Source of the DNA: Rachicladosporium sp. CCFEE 5018 | Taxonomy: Eukaryota > Ascomycota > Dothideomycetes > Cladosporiales > Cladosporiaceae | Assembly (NCBI GenBank): GCA_002077045.2 | Contig: KZ111143.1 | Span: 422,919 to 464,110, forward strand | Reading direction: 5' to 3' | DNA length: 41,192 nt | Shown: one piece after another, positions 19,197-30,758 of the stretch | How the letters are laid out: each line of letters begins with the position of its first letter | Numbering within the stretch: the first letter of the stretch is position 1 | Made by a program: the position numbers and the translations under genes | The notes under the pieces: model-generated | What the model was told of the DNA's origin: nothing | The model's input: only the letters and a program-made list of their open reading frames with translations | Database searches by the model: none

Positions 19197-20282
19197 ATGC
19201 CCAGTCGCACCTTCCGTGGCAGCTCGGCGCTCATCAGCATTACCGCTCTGGCGACTACAGGCCTCGCTGCCAACACCACATCATCGATCAACACTACCGC
19301 GTCGACGTACAAGCTCATAGCCGACTTCTCCGGCTCAACATTCTTCAACAACTTTGAGTCCTACACCGGTCCCGACCCGACGAATGGGTTCGTCAACTAC
19401 CTCTCTGCGACCGCCGCAGCCTCCTCGAACCTAACAGGCTTCTTCTCATATCCCGAAGCAGGCAACCTCACCACAGCCTTCATCCGCGTAGACACCCTGA
19501 CCAGCGACCCTCCTGCCCCCGGCCGAGCCTCAGTCCGCCTAAGCTCAAAGCAGACCTTCAACGTCGGCACCTTAGTAGTAGCAGACGTTTACCACATGCC
19601 CACCGGCTTCGGCACCTGGCCGGCCCTGTGGATGCTAGGCGGCGGCGCCACCTGGCCAGCAGCAGGCGAGATCGACATCATCGAGTCCGTGCACAGTAGC
19701 TCAGCCAATATCATGACGCTGCACACCGCGCCTGGCTGTTCAGTGGACAACTCGACTTCGTTCGCGCTCGGTGGCGGCGACGCTGGGACATACGCCTCGC
19801 AGTTGATGAACGAGAATTGCAATACCGGCGACGGCGCGGACGGCTGCTCGAACCACGGACCAGCGCAGACGAAAGTCTATTCCAACCAGCTCTCTACGGC
19901 AGGCGAAGCCTTCAACGAGCAAGAAGGCGGCGTCTACGTGACCGAATGGACGACCTCAGGCGTGAAGATCTGGGCTTTCGCGCGGGACGCCGTGCCTTTA
20001 ACCCTAAACACCGCCAACCCAAACACGGTCGGCTTTCCCACGCCTCTGGCGAGTTTCTCGGGCAAAGGGTGTGATTTCGGGACAGCGTTCAAAAACATGA
20101 CGATCATTATCAACACTACGTTCTGCGGGGACTGGGCGGGCAAGGTCTGGGAGAGCAGTGGGGCGAAAGCTGCTACTGGGGTGGAGACGTGCGAGGCGTT
20201 TGTAGCGGGGAAGCCGGACGAGTTTGTTGAGGCGTATTGGGAGGTGGGTGGGATTAGGGTCTTCTCGGGCGGGAGTCAATAG
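19197..20282 (+). CDS. Secreted GH16-family endo-beta-glucanase (arm 2)
   Basis: 361 residues, the same length as the arm 1 copy, with signal peptide, WPALWMLGGG strand and EIDIIE catalytic motif (158-163) all intact, so the enzyme should be active. Changes from arm 1 concentrate at the mature N-terminus (for example LSGPSFFSNFNSYAG becomes FSGSTFFNNFESYTG), while the last 80 residues differ at only two positions. Many third-position changes are visible in the middle of the gene, so the copies are not a very recent duplication throughout. Confidence 0.9.
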   Translation: MPSRTFRGSSALISITALATTGLAANTTSSINTTASTYKLIADFSGSTFFNNFESYTGPDPTNGFVNYLSATAAASSNLTGFFSYPEAGNLTTAFIRVDTLTSDPPAPGRASVRLSSKQTFNVGTLVVADVYHMPTGFGTWPALWMLGGGATWPAAGEIDIIESVHSSSANIMTLHTAPGCSVDNSTSFALGGGDAGTYASQLMNENCNTGDGADGCSNHGPAQTKVYSNQLSTAGEAFNEQEGGVYVTEWTTSGVKIWAFARDAVPLTLNTANPNTVGFPTPLASFSGKGCDFGTAFKNMTIIINTTFCGDWAGKVWESSGAKAATGVETCEAFVAGKPDEFVEAYWEVGGIRVFSGGSQ

Positions 20283-20474
20283 CGAAATAGCGAGGAAGGA
20301 CGCAGAAATAGAATTCGCATGATATTGAGCGTTCTGCGTGAGATGCATAGGCAGCGTAGAGGACACGAGACTACTGCGATAGCGTAACGAATATTTTCCA
20401 ATCCACCAACGCCTCGCTGCGCATAAATGCCCACGCCGAACAACTCATCACTTCATCGAGGACCGCTTAGTATC

Positions 20475-23400
20475 TCAAGCTTTCCCCCTCGCCTTTCGCA
20501 CGCCCTCAAACTTCCTCTTCAAACTCTCTCCGACTTTCTTACTCCCCGCCCACTGCTCCTGCATTTTCCTCATCCTCAAACCCGCCACAACAGCCCAGCC
20601 CACAGCTTTCAAACTCGGACGCTTCTCTCGGATAGTCTCATCGGGCGTGATGCCGATAGTTTCCAGGAGGCGGAGATCGGCTTGGTTGCTACAGTCAAGT
20701 CAGTACGAAGTTGCACAGGAATGGGCATAGGGGTGACAAACCAAGCGTTATACATCTGCACCTGCCCCAAGAACCAGCGTTTCGTCCACACCAAGCCCTT
20801 GCGGAAATTCTCCTCCCTCTCGCACCGTGCGCGGAGGAAGGTGATTTGTTTCGCCAACCCCTTCAGCTCACTTTGATGCGTCTTGTCCCGCGCGCCGAGC
20901 TCCTCGGAGTACTGTCGCAGCTGTAGTGTGTCGTCTGCGGACTTGGTCTTTTGGAGACGGGCGCGGAGGTCGGATTCTTTCTTCAGAAGGAGCTGGAGCT
21001 GGTGGTCTTTTTCTTCGTTCTCGATGAGGATGGTTTCGAGCTCAAATTTGGCGTCTTTGAGGGCGTTTCGTAGCTCAGACTCCCGTCTCGCGTGCCCTGA
21101 GCTCGAGTCCTGGCGATCGCCGACCTGGGCTTCAAGGTCTTGCAGCTTGTGCTTCGCATTCTTGAGATCCTTGAGTTGGTTTCGTAGGTCCTTCTCTCGA
21201 GCGATGTAGGACTGCAGTCTGCTCTCGACCTCTGCCGCACTGAGCTGCACGTCTTCCAAGTCCAACGTCGTGGCCTGCAATTGGGCCCTCAGATCGTTCT
21301 CGCGCTTTCGAGAAGACGCAAGCTGGGTCTGCGATGCAGTGAGCTGGTTGTGCAGATCCTCGGCCTCGATCTTTGCGGCTGTCGCGACTGTGTGCAGAGA
21401 CTGGCGCTCGATGGCCATCGTACGGTCTTCGAGGGCGTCTCGCAGGGAGTCCTCGAGCTCTGAGATCTTGGCTTGAAGGCGGATGATCTTGGACTCGGAT
21501 TCCCGGAGCTTGAGGCGGAGCTCGTTGCGCTCGCGGACCGGAGTGCCGCTCGACTTTGCATGCTGCGCTGCTTGAAGCTCGGTGCGGAGGCTGGTGATCA
21601 TGGACTGCAGAGTCTCGCGCTCGGCTTCAGTGGACTGTAGCCTCGTACGTAGCTCATTGCGCTCACGCACTGGGATGCCAGTCTGCTTGGCTTGGACGGC
21701 TTCATCGAGTCTGGCCTCCAGCTCCCGCATGCGCTGCTCAACGGCCGTCTTCTCGACTTGAGTATCATCGAGGCTCGACTCGAGCACAAGTATCTCATCC
21801 TCCAGCGCCTGCTTCGCATCCAGAGCATCAGCCTCAAGCTCCGCCCGAAGGGCAGTAAGAGCGCGCTGAGCATCGTTCGCAATCTGCGAACCCTCATCTG
21901 TTGCAGCAGCAAGCTCGCTCTCAAGCCGGTCGACATCAGCCTGCCTCTGATCTACAGCGCGCTTGAGTTGGACTTGCAGCTGGTCGACCTCATCTTCTAG
22001 CTGCTCGACTTGCAATTGCATAGCTTGCAACTCCTCGCCCTTGTGCCCAAGAATACTCTGATCTTTATCCGCAGCCTGAGCACGCTCACTCAGTCGCTCG
22101 ACCTTCCGCTGTAACTCCGCATTCTCTGTCACGGCGCCTTCGAACTCCTTCTCCAGCTTCGATAGACCATCGAGCTTGTGGTGCAGAGCTGCGTTGTCCT
22201 TCTCCAGAGTGTCTAGCTGCTCGTCCATGTTATCGAGCTCGACATCACGAGCTTGCTCGATCTTGAGGACTTTCTGTTGGAGCGATCGGATCTGCTCGAC
22301 TTGTTGCTTGATCATTGCATCCCTCTTCGAAGGCGTCTCAGCGCTGTTCAATCGAGCAGTCAAGGTCGTAGTTTGCTGTGACAGCTCGCTAAGTCGTCGG
22401 TCCTTGCCGACAAGGTCCGCCTCGAGCCAGGCAATCTGATCGTTCTTGCTACGAACATCAGAGCTCTGTCCGGCTTGCAGACTGCTAAGGCGTTTTTGAA
22501 CCACACTAAGCTCTTCCTCTCTCGCGCGAACGAGCCCGTCTTTCTCATTCAGCTTTGCCTGAGCACTGGCAGCATTGACGCGGATCTTCTCCTGCAGCTC
22601 ACTGATTTGCTCGCGCTGATCTTGCAAGAGCTGGGTCTGCTTCCTAGCCGCCTCACCCTGTCCTAACTCTGCGGCGCGGACACGGTGCTGCAGATCCACG
22701 AGCTCTGCGTCGTGCTGCTCAACAGCGGAGATCTTCTCGCGGAGCTTGGCCTCCCGCTCTTGGATGATGACCTCCTTTTCGTGCAAGCGAGCGTCAGTCT
22801 GGTGTGCTTCGGCGTCCCAGCTGCCTCGCGCGGTCTGCAGACGCTCCTGCAGCGCCTTGATCTCGCCGTCCTTGTCAGCGAGCTCGCGCTGCGCATTCCT
22901 CACATCATCGTCTCGTTGGCGAAGGGCGTTGGTATGGTTGGTCTCTGCAGTCTGAAGTCTTAATTGAAACGCGCGAAGCTCTTCGCGACATTGATCGAGC
23001 TCAGCAGTCCCACCTTGCTCGGTTGCACGTAGTCTCTCCCGCAAGGCGGCGACCTCCTCTTCGCGATGACGGACGTCGGCTCCGTGTGTGGTCTCCAGAT
23101 TGCGCAGCTGCTTCTGTAGGGTAGACACCCGCTCAGTACTGATTTCGTACTGCTCAGCCTGATCTCTCAGGCGAGCCTCTGCGGCTTGAGCTCGCTTTTG
23201 CAGGGAGGCAATCTGCTCGTCGCTAAGCTCCAGAGCTTGCTCCTTCTCGTTGCTGTCAGACTCTGCCACCTGCAGCTTCTTCTGCAGAGCTCGCATCTGC
23301 TCATTGCTCTCATCAAGCGCCTGCGCTTTGTCTCGAAGCTGTGTTTCGAGCGTCGAGACATCCGAACGAAGCTTCTTCGTTGACTTCTCCCGATCGTAGA

Positions 23401-24622
23401 CAGTGTTGACGCGGTCCTGGAGGTCAGTAATTTGCGCAGCCTTCGCTGTAAGTTCGTCGTCCTTCTCCTTGAGCTCCGCTTCCAGCTCCTGAACGTCTTG
23501 CTTGAGATGTCCAGCTTCCTCGGTCGTTGATGAAGCAGCGCGTAGCTTCTCTTGTAAAGCCTCCAGTTCTTCGTCCTTTGCATCGAGCTGCCCATCCCGA
23601 TCCCGGACCTCCCGCTCTAGATCCTCGATGTCCTCTCGCAATGCCTGCACGTCATCCTCGTCCTGCTGCTGCTTGCCCTGCTCAGCCTCATTCAACTTTT
23701 GTCGCATCTCGTCCAGCTCTCGCTCCCTCTGCTCGGCTTCCCGTTGATGCTCCCCAGCTAGCCTTTCTAGCCTTTCGAACTCCTCGGCATCCCTCTCATT
23801 CGCGTGCCTCTTCTTGACGCTCTCTTTGTACTCCGTGAACTTTACTCTATACTCCTCCAGCTCATGCTCAGCATTCTGCAGCCGCTTCCGCTGCTTCTTC
23901 AGATCTTGCTCCACTGTCATCTTCGCTGTCTTGAGCTCTACGTTCTCCTTCAGTGTCGCTTGGTGGAACTCAGACCCACTCTTCTTAAGAGCCTCCTCCA
24001 TGTAGTGGATCTTCAGCTTCAGACCGAAATTGTCTTTCGTGATCTGATCGAGCTTGGCTTCCCGGTCTCGTAGGGTAAGGAGATTGCCTTGGTCCAGCAC
24101 ACCAGCCTCGCCTCTAGCGGGGAGATGTGGCATGGGCGTTGAGCTGAGCATGCTTGAGCTCGAGACTGGCATGCGCAGTGTAGCATCTCTGGCTGAGGCC
24201 GTGGAGTTGTCCAGCACCGAGCTGTCCACCGGGAGAGTCGGTGGCTCATTGGCATAGCTGGAGCGAAATCCAGCAGGTGTGCCCGGCAGCCCCTTCGTCG
24301 AATTCTCCTTCTCCTCCAATATACTCTGATGTACCAGCTTCGCTCGTCGTGCGCTCTTCAGCAAGGGTGTGAACTCTTGCCGCGTAGGTCCAGCGGGATT
24401 GCGCTTGTCGACCAGAGGGTTGCGCATTCGTGGTGTTCGTACCTGCTGGAGAGGCACATTTCCCTGTCGTAGTCCGCGCATCTGATTGCGCAGGTCCTCT
24501 GCCGGGTTCTTAGACGGTGAAGCAAATGGTTGCGCCATGGAGAAGTCGATATTGCCGGCGTGGCTGAGGGATGTGCTGTCGCCGGCAACGGTGCCAGGAG
24601 TGTCGACATAGTTGCCCGACAT
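20475..24622 (-). CDS. Pericentrin/Pcp1-like spindle-pole body protein (arm 2)
   Basis: Minus-strand join(20475..20688, 20742..24622), 1364 residues, the same length as arm 1. CM1 and PACT regions are preserved. The last intron (20689-20741) is 53 nt, one base shorter than in arm 1; because of that base, unspliced read-through stays open much longer here (to 20609) than in arm 1 (to 2714), which supports treating it as an intron. Roughly 60 residue differences are scattered along the coiled coil, mostly conservative or at exposed heptad positions, yet a central stretch (about 21882-22167) has none even at synonymous sites. Confidence 0.88.
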
Positions 24623-25063
24623 GATCGCGATGTAGTCAGCAGCTTCACACTACACGCGACAGCAATGCTGTGTATGGACTGCCCTATTAGCGATGTGCAT
24701 GTTCTTCCGCACGCGACTTTCAAGTCTGTTTACCAACAAGTCGTTGCTAGCGGCGGCGATTCGCGCGAGACTTTGCCGAGAGAAGACCGACGTCACATCT
24801 ACTTGTATGTACACACAAAAAGTCCATTTTCTGCGCCAACTCTCTGGGTCATCACTCTCCACGGAATCGACGTCTATGCCGATGAAAGTGCACCGCTCGT
24901 ACATTTACTTGGATAATTGGAGATCATCCGCGCAGTGGCAGAGCTCATCCGGGGTCGCGGCTGATTACCACACGCCATCAACACTCACAGCATCGTGATA
25001 CGCCGGTCATTGTACGCCACAGTAGATGCTTCACTCTTCATAGTGAACAACCAGTGGCTAGCA
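24623..25063. promoter_or_regulatory. Divergent promoter between pericentrin-like and SGT1-family genes (arm 2)
   Basis: 441 bases. The pericentrin-proximal part matches arm 1, while 24791-25063 does not align with 6804-7053 apart from short words. The SGT1 frame is open upstream to 24995 here, but that extension has no counterpart in arm 1. Confidence 0.6.
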
Positions 25064-27055
25064 ATGGAACCGCCGGAGCAAGACGACTTCAAATGGTTTG
25101 GTGAGGGCTTCGACGGCTTCCCAAAACGCCTGCCTGAAGATTGCGTCGAGTACATCATCTACGTGATCGACGAGAAGCTGAAGACCCAAGCAGCCACCCG
25201 GATCCGACTCAATCAAATTCTCAAAGCTGCCAACATTGCGAGTAAGAAGCTGCTGGCAGACTATATCTGGCAGCGAGAGGCGTTTGAGCTTACCTTACGA
25301 CCAGACCTCGGGCAACAAGATACTGCCAATCCAAACAACCGGGCGTTGAAAGACAACCCCACACCGCCACACCTACGAGGGCGTACGAACTTTGGTGACT
25401 CCGTAGCAGACGTGTGGCTTATAGTCTACCTGTTGTTTGAGCTCAGCAAGCAAGCACCCGATACATGGATCCGAGTCTACGACACAGATGGCGAGTTTCT
25501 TCTGATAGAAGCAGCGAAAGCCCTTCCCAAATGGCTGAATCCAGACATTGCCGAGAATCGCGTTTGGCTCAATAATGGGCATTTACGGATCATTCCGCTG
25601 GGTGTAGACGGTGTTCAGCAAAACCTCAGCGTCACCCAGGCACTTGACTTCATTACTGGCTCAGCAGACAAGCTGATCATCTCGCCTTTCGTCGAAGATC
25701 AAGCCTTTGCACGCGTACGGGAGTACCCTTCCGCTATCTCATCTTCTCTACATCGCTCTCTCACTGTCATACCCAGAAGGCTGGCGTACATCCTCCATCA
25801 GAATCCAACCTCAATCTCAGCAGCGATCGAAGCTTTCTACCTCCGCGACCCAGTAGCTGTGCGACCCTTACTGACCAAGGACCTCGCTACACTCGTATTT
25901 GCCCCTGAGGACCTCATCACGGTTAGCATAAAGTACACCAAAGTCGGCTACGCACAGCTGCGCTCTCAAGTCTTCGACGCACCGCCGGCTTGGACTGGCG
26001 TCATACCGCGCCTCGAGGATGAGAAAGTCAACATGGGTATGAAGCTCACATGTGGCTTTGAGATGCTTCTCGCAGACCCGCAAAACGTCGACAAGAAGGT
26101 CACGCGAGAAGTCAAGATCTTGCTTGAAGATCTAGAGGCAGAACCGACTCTTCTGCCAGACAATGTCGTCCTAGCGACTTGGCCACAAACGCGAGATGAC
26201 GAGAAGTGGCTCGACATCGACTACAGAGACTTCGAAGACCAGCTGTCTGGCAAAGCCAAGACTAAGACTCCGGTCTCGAATAGCGAGCCTGCGGCAGATG
26301 CGGGAAGCGGCGACGGCACAGCTAACCTCCGCAAGATGGTCTCCCGCTTCGAGTCCCTCCTCAAGGACGACGATGACTCCGCAGCCGGTCTCGACGGCAT
26401 CGAAGACTCCGACAAGGAAGCCTCCTCTGCCGCCGATTCCGATGACGAGTCAGAACCCAGCAGCACGGGTGAAGACAAGTCCGCCTCTTTCGACGAAGCA
26501 GAGTTCGAGGTGGCGATGAAGCAGATGATGGGCATGCCCGCAGCCGAAGTCGAGATGTCTGGGGTACTGGACGAGGCTCGCAGATTGGCGGTCGAAGATG
26601 CGGAGAATGGTGAAGAGGAAGTGGATGAGGAGGAGGAGACGAGGAAGGTGATGGAGTTGATGGAGAGGGAGCTGAAAGGGCATGGAGCATTGGATCTCAA
26701 CGGAGGCAAGGCGACCGACAAATCGACCGGCAAGACGACCGGCAAAGCGATGGCAAAGTCACCAGTGCTGTCTAAGGCGGCGCCCAAGGTCCCTTTCGGC
26801 CCACCACGTCCACCACATATGCTTGCCGCTCACGTTGACCCTGCTAGCGAAGACGAGGCGGAGGAAGAAGAAGACTTCCCTATTGGACCTGGTGATGAGG
26901 AGCTGTCGTCTGACGACGAGGAGTTCAATGATGTTGATCTCGGGCTCGCAAAGAACATGCTCGAGGCGTTCAAGGGGCAGGCGGGTATGGGTGGTCCGGC
27001 TGGGAATATGATGAAGGCGCTGGGGGTGGGTATGCCTAGGGACGAGGGTGGCTAA
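25064..27055 (+). CDS. Ecdysoneless/SGT1-family protein (arm 2)
   Basis: 663 residues from ATG 25064 (MEPPEQDDFKWFGEGFDGFP). The frame is open 23 codons further upstream, but the start shared with arm 1 is preferred. The WIRVYDTDGEFLLIEAA and PKWLNPDIAENRVWLNNG core is identical to arm 1. Differences lie mainly in a linker near residue 90 (GQQDTANPNNRALKDNPT), around the start of the acidic part (a KTPVSNSEPAADAGSG insertion/replacement) and in the length of a Glu run. Both copies look functional. Confidence 0.9.
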   Translation: MEPPEQDDFKWFGEGFDGFPKRLPEDCVEYIIYVIDEKLKTQAATRIRLNQILKAANIASKKLLADYIWQREAFELTLRPDLGQQDTANPNNRALKDNPTPPHLRGRTNFGDSVADVWLIVYLLFELSKQAPDTWIRVYDTDGEFLLIEAAKALPKWLNPDIAENRVWLNNGHLRIIPLGVDGVQQNLSVTQALDFITGSADKLIISPFVEDQAFARVREYPSAISSSLHRSLTVIPRRLAYILHQNPTSISAAIEAFYLRDPVAVRPLLTKDLATLVFAPEDLITVSIKYTKVGYAQLRSQVFDAPPAWTGVIPRLEDEKVNMGMKLTCGFEMLLADPQNVDKKVTREVKILLEDLEAEPTLLPDNVVLATWPQTRDDEKWLDIDYRDFEDQLSGKAKTKTPVSNSEPAADAGSGDGTANLRKMVSRFESLLKDDDDSAAGLDGIEDSDKEASSAADSDDESEPSSTGEDKSASFDEAEFEVAMKQMMGMPAAEVEMSGVLDEARRLAVEDAENGEEEVDEEEETRKVMELMERELKGHGALDLNGGKATDKSTGKTTGKAMAKSPVLSKAAPKVPFGPPRPPHMLAAHVDPASEDEAEEEEDFPIGPGDEELSSDDEEFNDVDLGLAKNMLEAFKGQAGMGGPAGNMMKALGVGMPRDEGG

Positions 27056-28463
27056 TCTTGAGTAGCATCTACGTGAAAATGCGTATTCACGTCTGCGATC
27101 TCATTAACGTCCCTCCGCGAGCTTCCGTTGAAGGTGCAGGTACTTCTCGCATAATCTCACGTGAGCATTACCCCAACGTGTGCCCTATCGGTTGGGCGCG
27201 CCGTCTGAAGAAGCAGACTTTGATGTGAAACACGCGGAGTCGGGTACGTACTTTCTGCACATCCGCGGTTGTATCCATCACAATCTCATCGCCACGTCCC
27301 GAATCACCTGATTCTGTCCTCCAGGGAAAGTGGCAAAATTGCGACATTGGCTGGAGACACGAATGTCATTGTACAGCGGGTCGTACTTCTCTACATATCG
27401 ACACGGGAGCCCAAGCTGCCGCTGTCGTTCTCCTTCGAGCAAAGGATTCTAGAATTGAATCTCGATGCGGCTTGAGCACGGTCACGGCAACACGCAAGCT
27501 GGCCTAGGCGGCGTAATGGCGTTCCTCGGTTGTTGTGTGTGCCGGCGGCCGTCAATATGCGATACTCGCACTTGCGACTGGGCTTGCAAATCTGCAGGCG
27601 CCTCTGCTGGACGGAGGCACGCGGTCTGCAATGACCTCGACTGGCGTTCGGTGATGTGACGGTACCTGGAGGCGTGTTTGAGCCGTAGAAAAGATATGCA
27701 GGTACACAGCCAATCGGCCATTTCTCCAGGGAAGCAAAATCAACGCGCCTAGTCTCCATGTATCCTAGTCCTCCCCATCGCTAGCGGCAGGGGCGGATGC
27801 AGGTACACCGTGCGTTCCCTACTGCGAATCGAGTCGAGTCCTTTCTCTCAAGCCCGAACACCCACACGGCAACCGTGAACACAACGCTCTTTTGCTTGAC
27901 ATCGTCTTTTCTTGCACACACTCCTTTGACGACCTGCTGTTTATATTGGAGGAGTTTTGAAAGTGTGGTGTGACCTTTGGACCCCTGTATCACGAGACTC
28001 GACTTCCAGGGGCCTCTTCACGGAAGTTGGAAGTGAAACGCGGACACGAGCATTCCACGGCTTCTCGCTCACGTTTCGCACCGCTGCACGAGGACGACGG
28101 ATCTGACGACAGAGGCTTACGGTCATTACCTGCGAAAGAGGAGATAGTGCGCAGTTCACTGCGGCGGACGACGTTGCGCAGTCGCTGTGCGCGAGGTGCT
28201 GAGTGAACGGGCAACCCGTCTTTCACTGTTGCACGGCCAACTCCATCAGACCTACTCGCGCGTGCTGCTGGCGGCCGCAAACAAGAGGTTTGTACCACTC
28301 CGCTCCGCCGACTTCACTTGCACCGCTCGTGACCACCACCGCAACACTTCAAAGACGCAGCATTAACAGTAATGTCCAGACTCCCATCAGTAGTGAACTC
28401 CCTCACACCCTCCCACTCTCAAACCGACATCCCTTACGTCGGCTGCTCGGCACAATCCTTGCC
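27056..28463. promoter_or_regulatory. Long intergenic region: SGT1 3' end and WSC promoter/5' leader (arm 2)
   Basis: Counterpart of 9040-10445 with the inverted repeat (27071-27092), the CACGTG palindrome (27156-27165) and the TATATT box near 27940. The first 230 bases show only a handful of differences between the arms. No gene recognised. Confidence 0.6.
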
Positions 28464-28671
28464 ATGCCATCAACACTCGCTTCCAGCGCCGCCTACGCGC
28501 TGGCCATACTACCACTTTTCACACAAACGACACATGCGCAAGCACTCAATGCCATGACATATCAGGGCTGCTACTCGAGTTCACAGCCACTCACGGACCA
28601 AGGACCATGGACATATCAGACTTCGGGGTACTGTCAGCCGATATGCGTGAAGCAGGGTCAGGCGGTATTGG
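28464..28671 (+). CDS. WSC-domain surface protein, 5' part (arm 2), cut by gap
   Basis: Signal peptide and start of the WSC domain, ending at the gap after about 69 codons (…GQAVL). One synonymous and two other silent or leader changes separate it from the copies at 10446 and 29034. A continuous frame appears to run through the N run into the next copy, but that is an accident of gap length; no fused protein should be inferred. Confidence 0.85.
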
Positions 28672-28771
28672 NNNNNNNNNNNNNNNNNNNNNNNNNNNNN
28701 NNNNNNNNNNNNNNNNNNNNNNNNNNNNNNNNNNNNNNNNNNNNNNNNNNNNNNNNNNNNNNNNNNNNNNN
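28672..28771. other. Assembly gap of exactly 100 N
   Basis: Second 100-N placeholder. The sequence right after it repeats what lies 470 bases before it, so the order across the gap is doubtful. Confidence 0.99.
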
Positions 28772-29284
28772 AGTGAACGGGCAACCCGTCTTTCACTGTT
28801 GCACGGCCAACTCCATCAGACCTACTCGCGCGTGCTGCTGGCGGCCGCAAACAAGAGGTTTGTACCACTCCGCTCCGCCGACTTCACTTGCACCGCTCGT
28901 GACCACCACCGCAACACTTCAAAGACGCAGCATTAACAGTAATGTCCAGACTCCCATCAGTAGTGAACTCCCTCACACCCTCCCACTCTCAAACCGACAT
29001 CCCTTACGTCGGCTGCTCGGCACAACCCTTGCCATGCCATCAACACTCGCTTCCAGCGCCGCCTACGCGCTGGCCATACTACCACTCTTCACACAAACGA
29101 CACATGCGCAAGCACTCAATGCCATGACATATCAGGGCTGTTACTCGAGTTCACAGCCACTCACGGACCAAGGACCATGGACATATCAGACTTCGGGGTA
29201 CTGTCAGCCGATATGCGTGAAGCAGGGTCAGGCGGTATTGGGGTTGTCGGGCGGCAGCGATTGCTGGTGTGGTGATATGTTGCC
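28772..29284. repeat. Start of contig 3, repeat of WSC leader and 5' coding region
   Basis: Third appearance of the same 513 bases: identical to 10184-10696 and three differences from 28202-28671. It marks where contig 3 should probably be merged with contig 1. Confidence 0.9.
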
Positions 29285-30060
29285 AAGTCCGGGGACGAAG
29301 GTCGGGGATGAGATGTGTAGTACGCCCTGTAATGGGTACGATAAGGAGAACTGTGAGTAGTGATGGGATCAAGAGAATGATGTGAGGTTGCGTGCTGACA
29401 AGATGACAGGCGGCGGTAACAACTACTGGTCCGTTTACCTCAGCGGTACAACAAATAACGTCGCGTCATTCGGCGGAGATTCGAGTTCCAGCTCAGGGAC
29501 AACGAGCTCGACAACACCTTCCTCAACACCACCAGCGACGACCCCTCCTCCAACATCCTCGAGCGCCGAGCCCTCGGTGATCACAAGCGTCGCGCCCGGG
29601 ACGACAGTAGTCGTCACTCAAGCCCCAGCTCAGACAGCGTCCTCCCGCGCAACGCCAACATCCGCACCGGCCTCGAAACCTAACGTCGCCGGCATCGCTG
29701 CTGGCGTTGTAGTCGGCGTGATCGCGATAGCAGCCATCTGCATCGGCGCCTTCCTGCTTATGCGACGGCGCCAGCGACGCCAAGCGGAGGACGAATACAA
29801 GCGTGCTATGCAGGTAAACGCCTTCATGGGACGCAGTGGCAACGAGGGTAAAGCACCGGGCACGGCGTACTCGAACATGAGTGATCAGAGGTTAGATGCT
29901 GAAGCTGCTGCGGGACGGAGGAACTCGAGTGGGAGTATTGCGGATAACCAGGATTACTCGAGGAAGATATTGAGGGTGAGTTCTCCTGCCTTTATTTGGG
30001 CTTGAGCAAGAATTGCGATGCTGACGATTGATTTAGGTCGCCAACCCGGACAACTCATGA
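29034..30060 (+). CDS. WSC-domain transmembrane cell-wall sensor-like protein, complete
   Basis: Three exons, join(29034..29352, 29410..29975, 30037..30060), encode 302 residues. Signal peptide about 1-26; WSC domain about 32-116 with cysteine landmarks YQGCYSS, YCQPIC, CWCGDML and the spliced ENCGGNNYWSVYLSG ending; Ser/Thr/Pro-rich linker 125-197; one membrane helix about 200-224 followed by RRRQRRQ; and a cytosolic tail of about 75 residues. Both introns have GTGAGT donors and CTGAC branch points. The layout is that of Wsc/Slg1-type wall-stress sensors, which signal through Rho1 and protein kinase C; the tail is short and lacks a motif I can name, so a non-signalling WSC protein is also possible. 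The last exon codes only VANPDNS. Confidence 0.88.
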
Positions 30061-30758
30061 GTGGACAGCAGATCTGTCCGCGGCCCAGTCGCGATGGGCG
30101 TCGGATTGCATCGATGAAGGCGAAAGACTCATCGTAGCCCCTGGCATCATGTAGCTCACGCTTCTTGTCGATACCCTCTTTTACTGCTGCGCCTTCGAGC
30201 GTGGCAAGCAATGAACAATGCATGTACTTCACCTTCTTGCAACGGCCTATAGACTTACCAACAGCTTTATCTCGAGCCTGCACGCTTCAATGTTCCTTCT
30301 TTGCCTTGCGGCTCTGCATGGTGGTGATCATACAGTATCTAGCGTGCTAAGCCATGATCGCTCCTCTAGGTCTAAAGGGGTGGCTCAGGGTGTCTGCTGA
30401 AGCGCCGTTCGCACCGAACAGTAATCACTGATGGCTGGACTCTTCCGAGACAAGCCTGAGGTAGTATGGAGCAGTGCTGTTGACTGTAATGGGAACCGAT
30501 CCTGTGCTCGCATGACCATCGTAGCCTTGGCAGTTCAACGTCACTTGCGTGAGGTGCCTGCTACCTCCATCTGACACGATAAGCCAACTCGACTCTCGAT
30601 TTCCGTAACACGTGCTGTTGTCTGCAACTAGACTGAACACAATCGTTCTCTCCTTCTCTGATTGTCGGGCAGCAATACCTTTGGCTTCATCGATCGTTTC
30701 CCAATAGCAAAATCACCTAATCAGCAATCGTAAGGATCAGGTCCCGATAGGCTTGGCC
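30061..30758. promoter_or_regulatory. Intergenic region between WSC and AMMECR1 genes
   Basis: About 700 bases holding the WSC 3' UTR and the AMMECR1 promoter. Frames here are short and unlike any family I know. No repeat or RNA gene recognised. Confidence 0.5.

Larger units (their letters stand above)
17990..28671. repeat. Arm 2 of the 10.7-kb duplicated block
   Basis: Collinear with 1-10696 and ending at the second 100-N gap inside the same WSC gene. Unlike arm 1, it continues to the left into single-copy sequence, including the whole of VTS1. All shared frames are open in both arms; the only frame-affecting indel I found is inside the pericentrin intron. Confidence 0.95.

Noticed and set aside
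28203..29360. A single long WSC-like frame running through the N run, suggesting a tandem WSC fusion protein
   Set aside because: The frame is continuous only because the placeholder is 100 N. The two halves repeat the same leader and signal peptide, as expected from overlapping contig ends.
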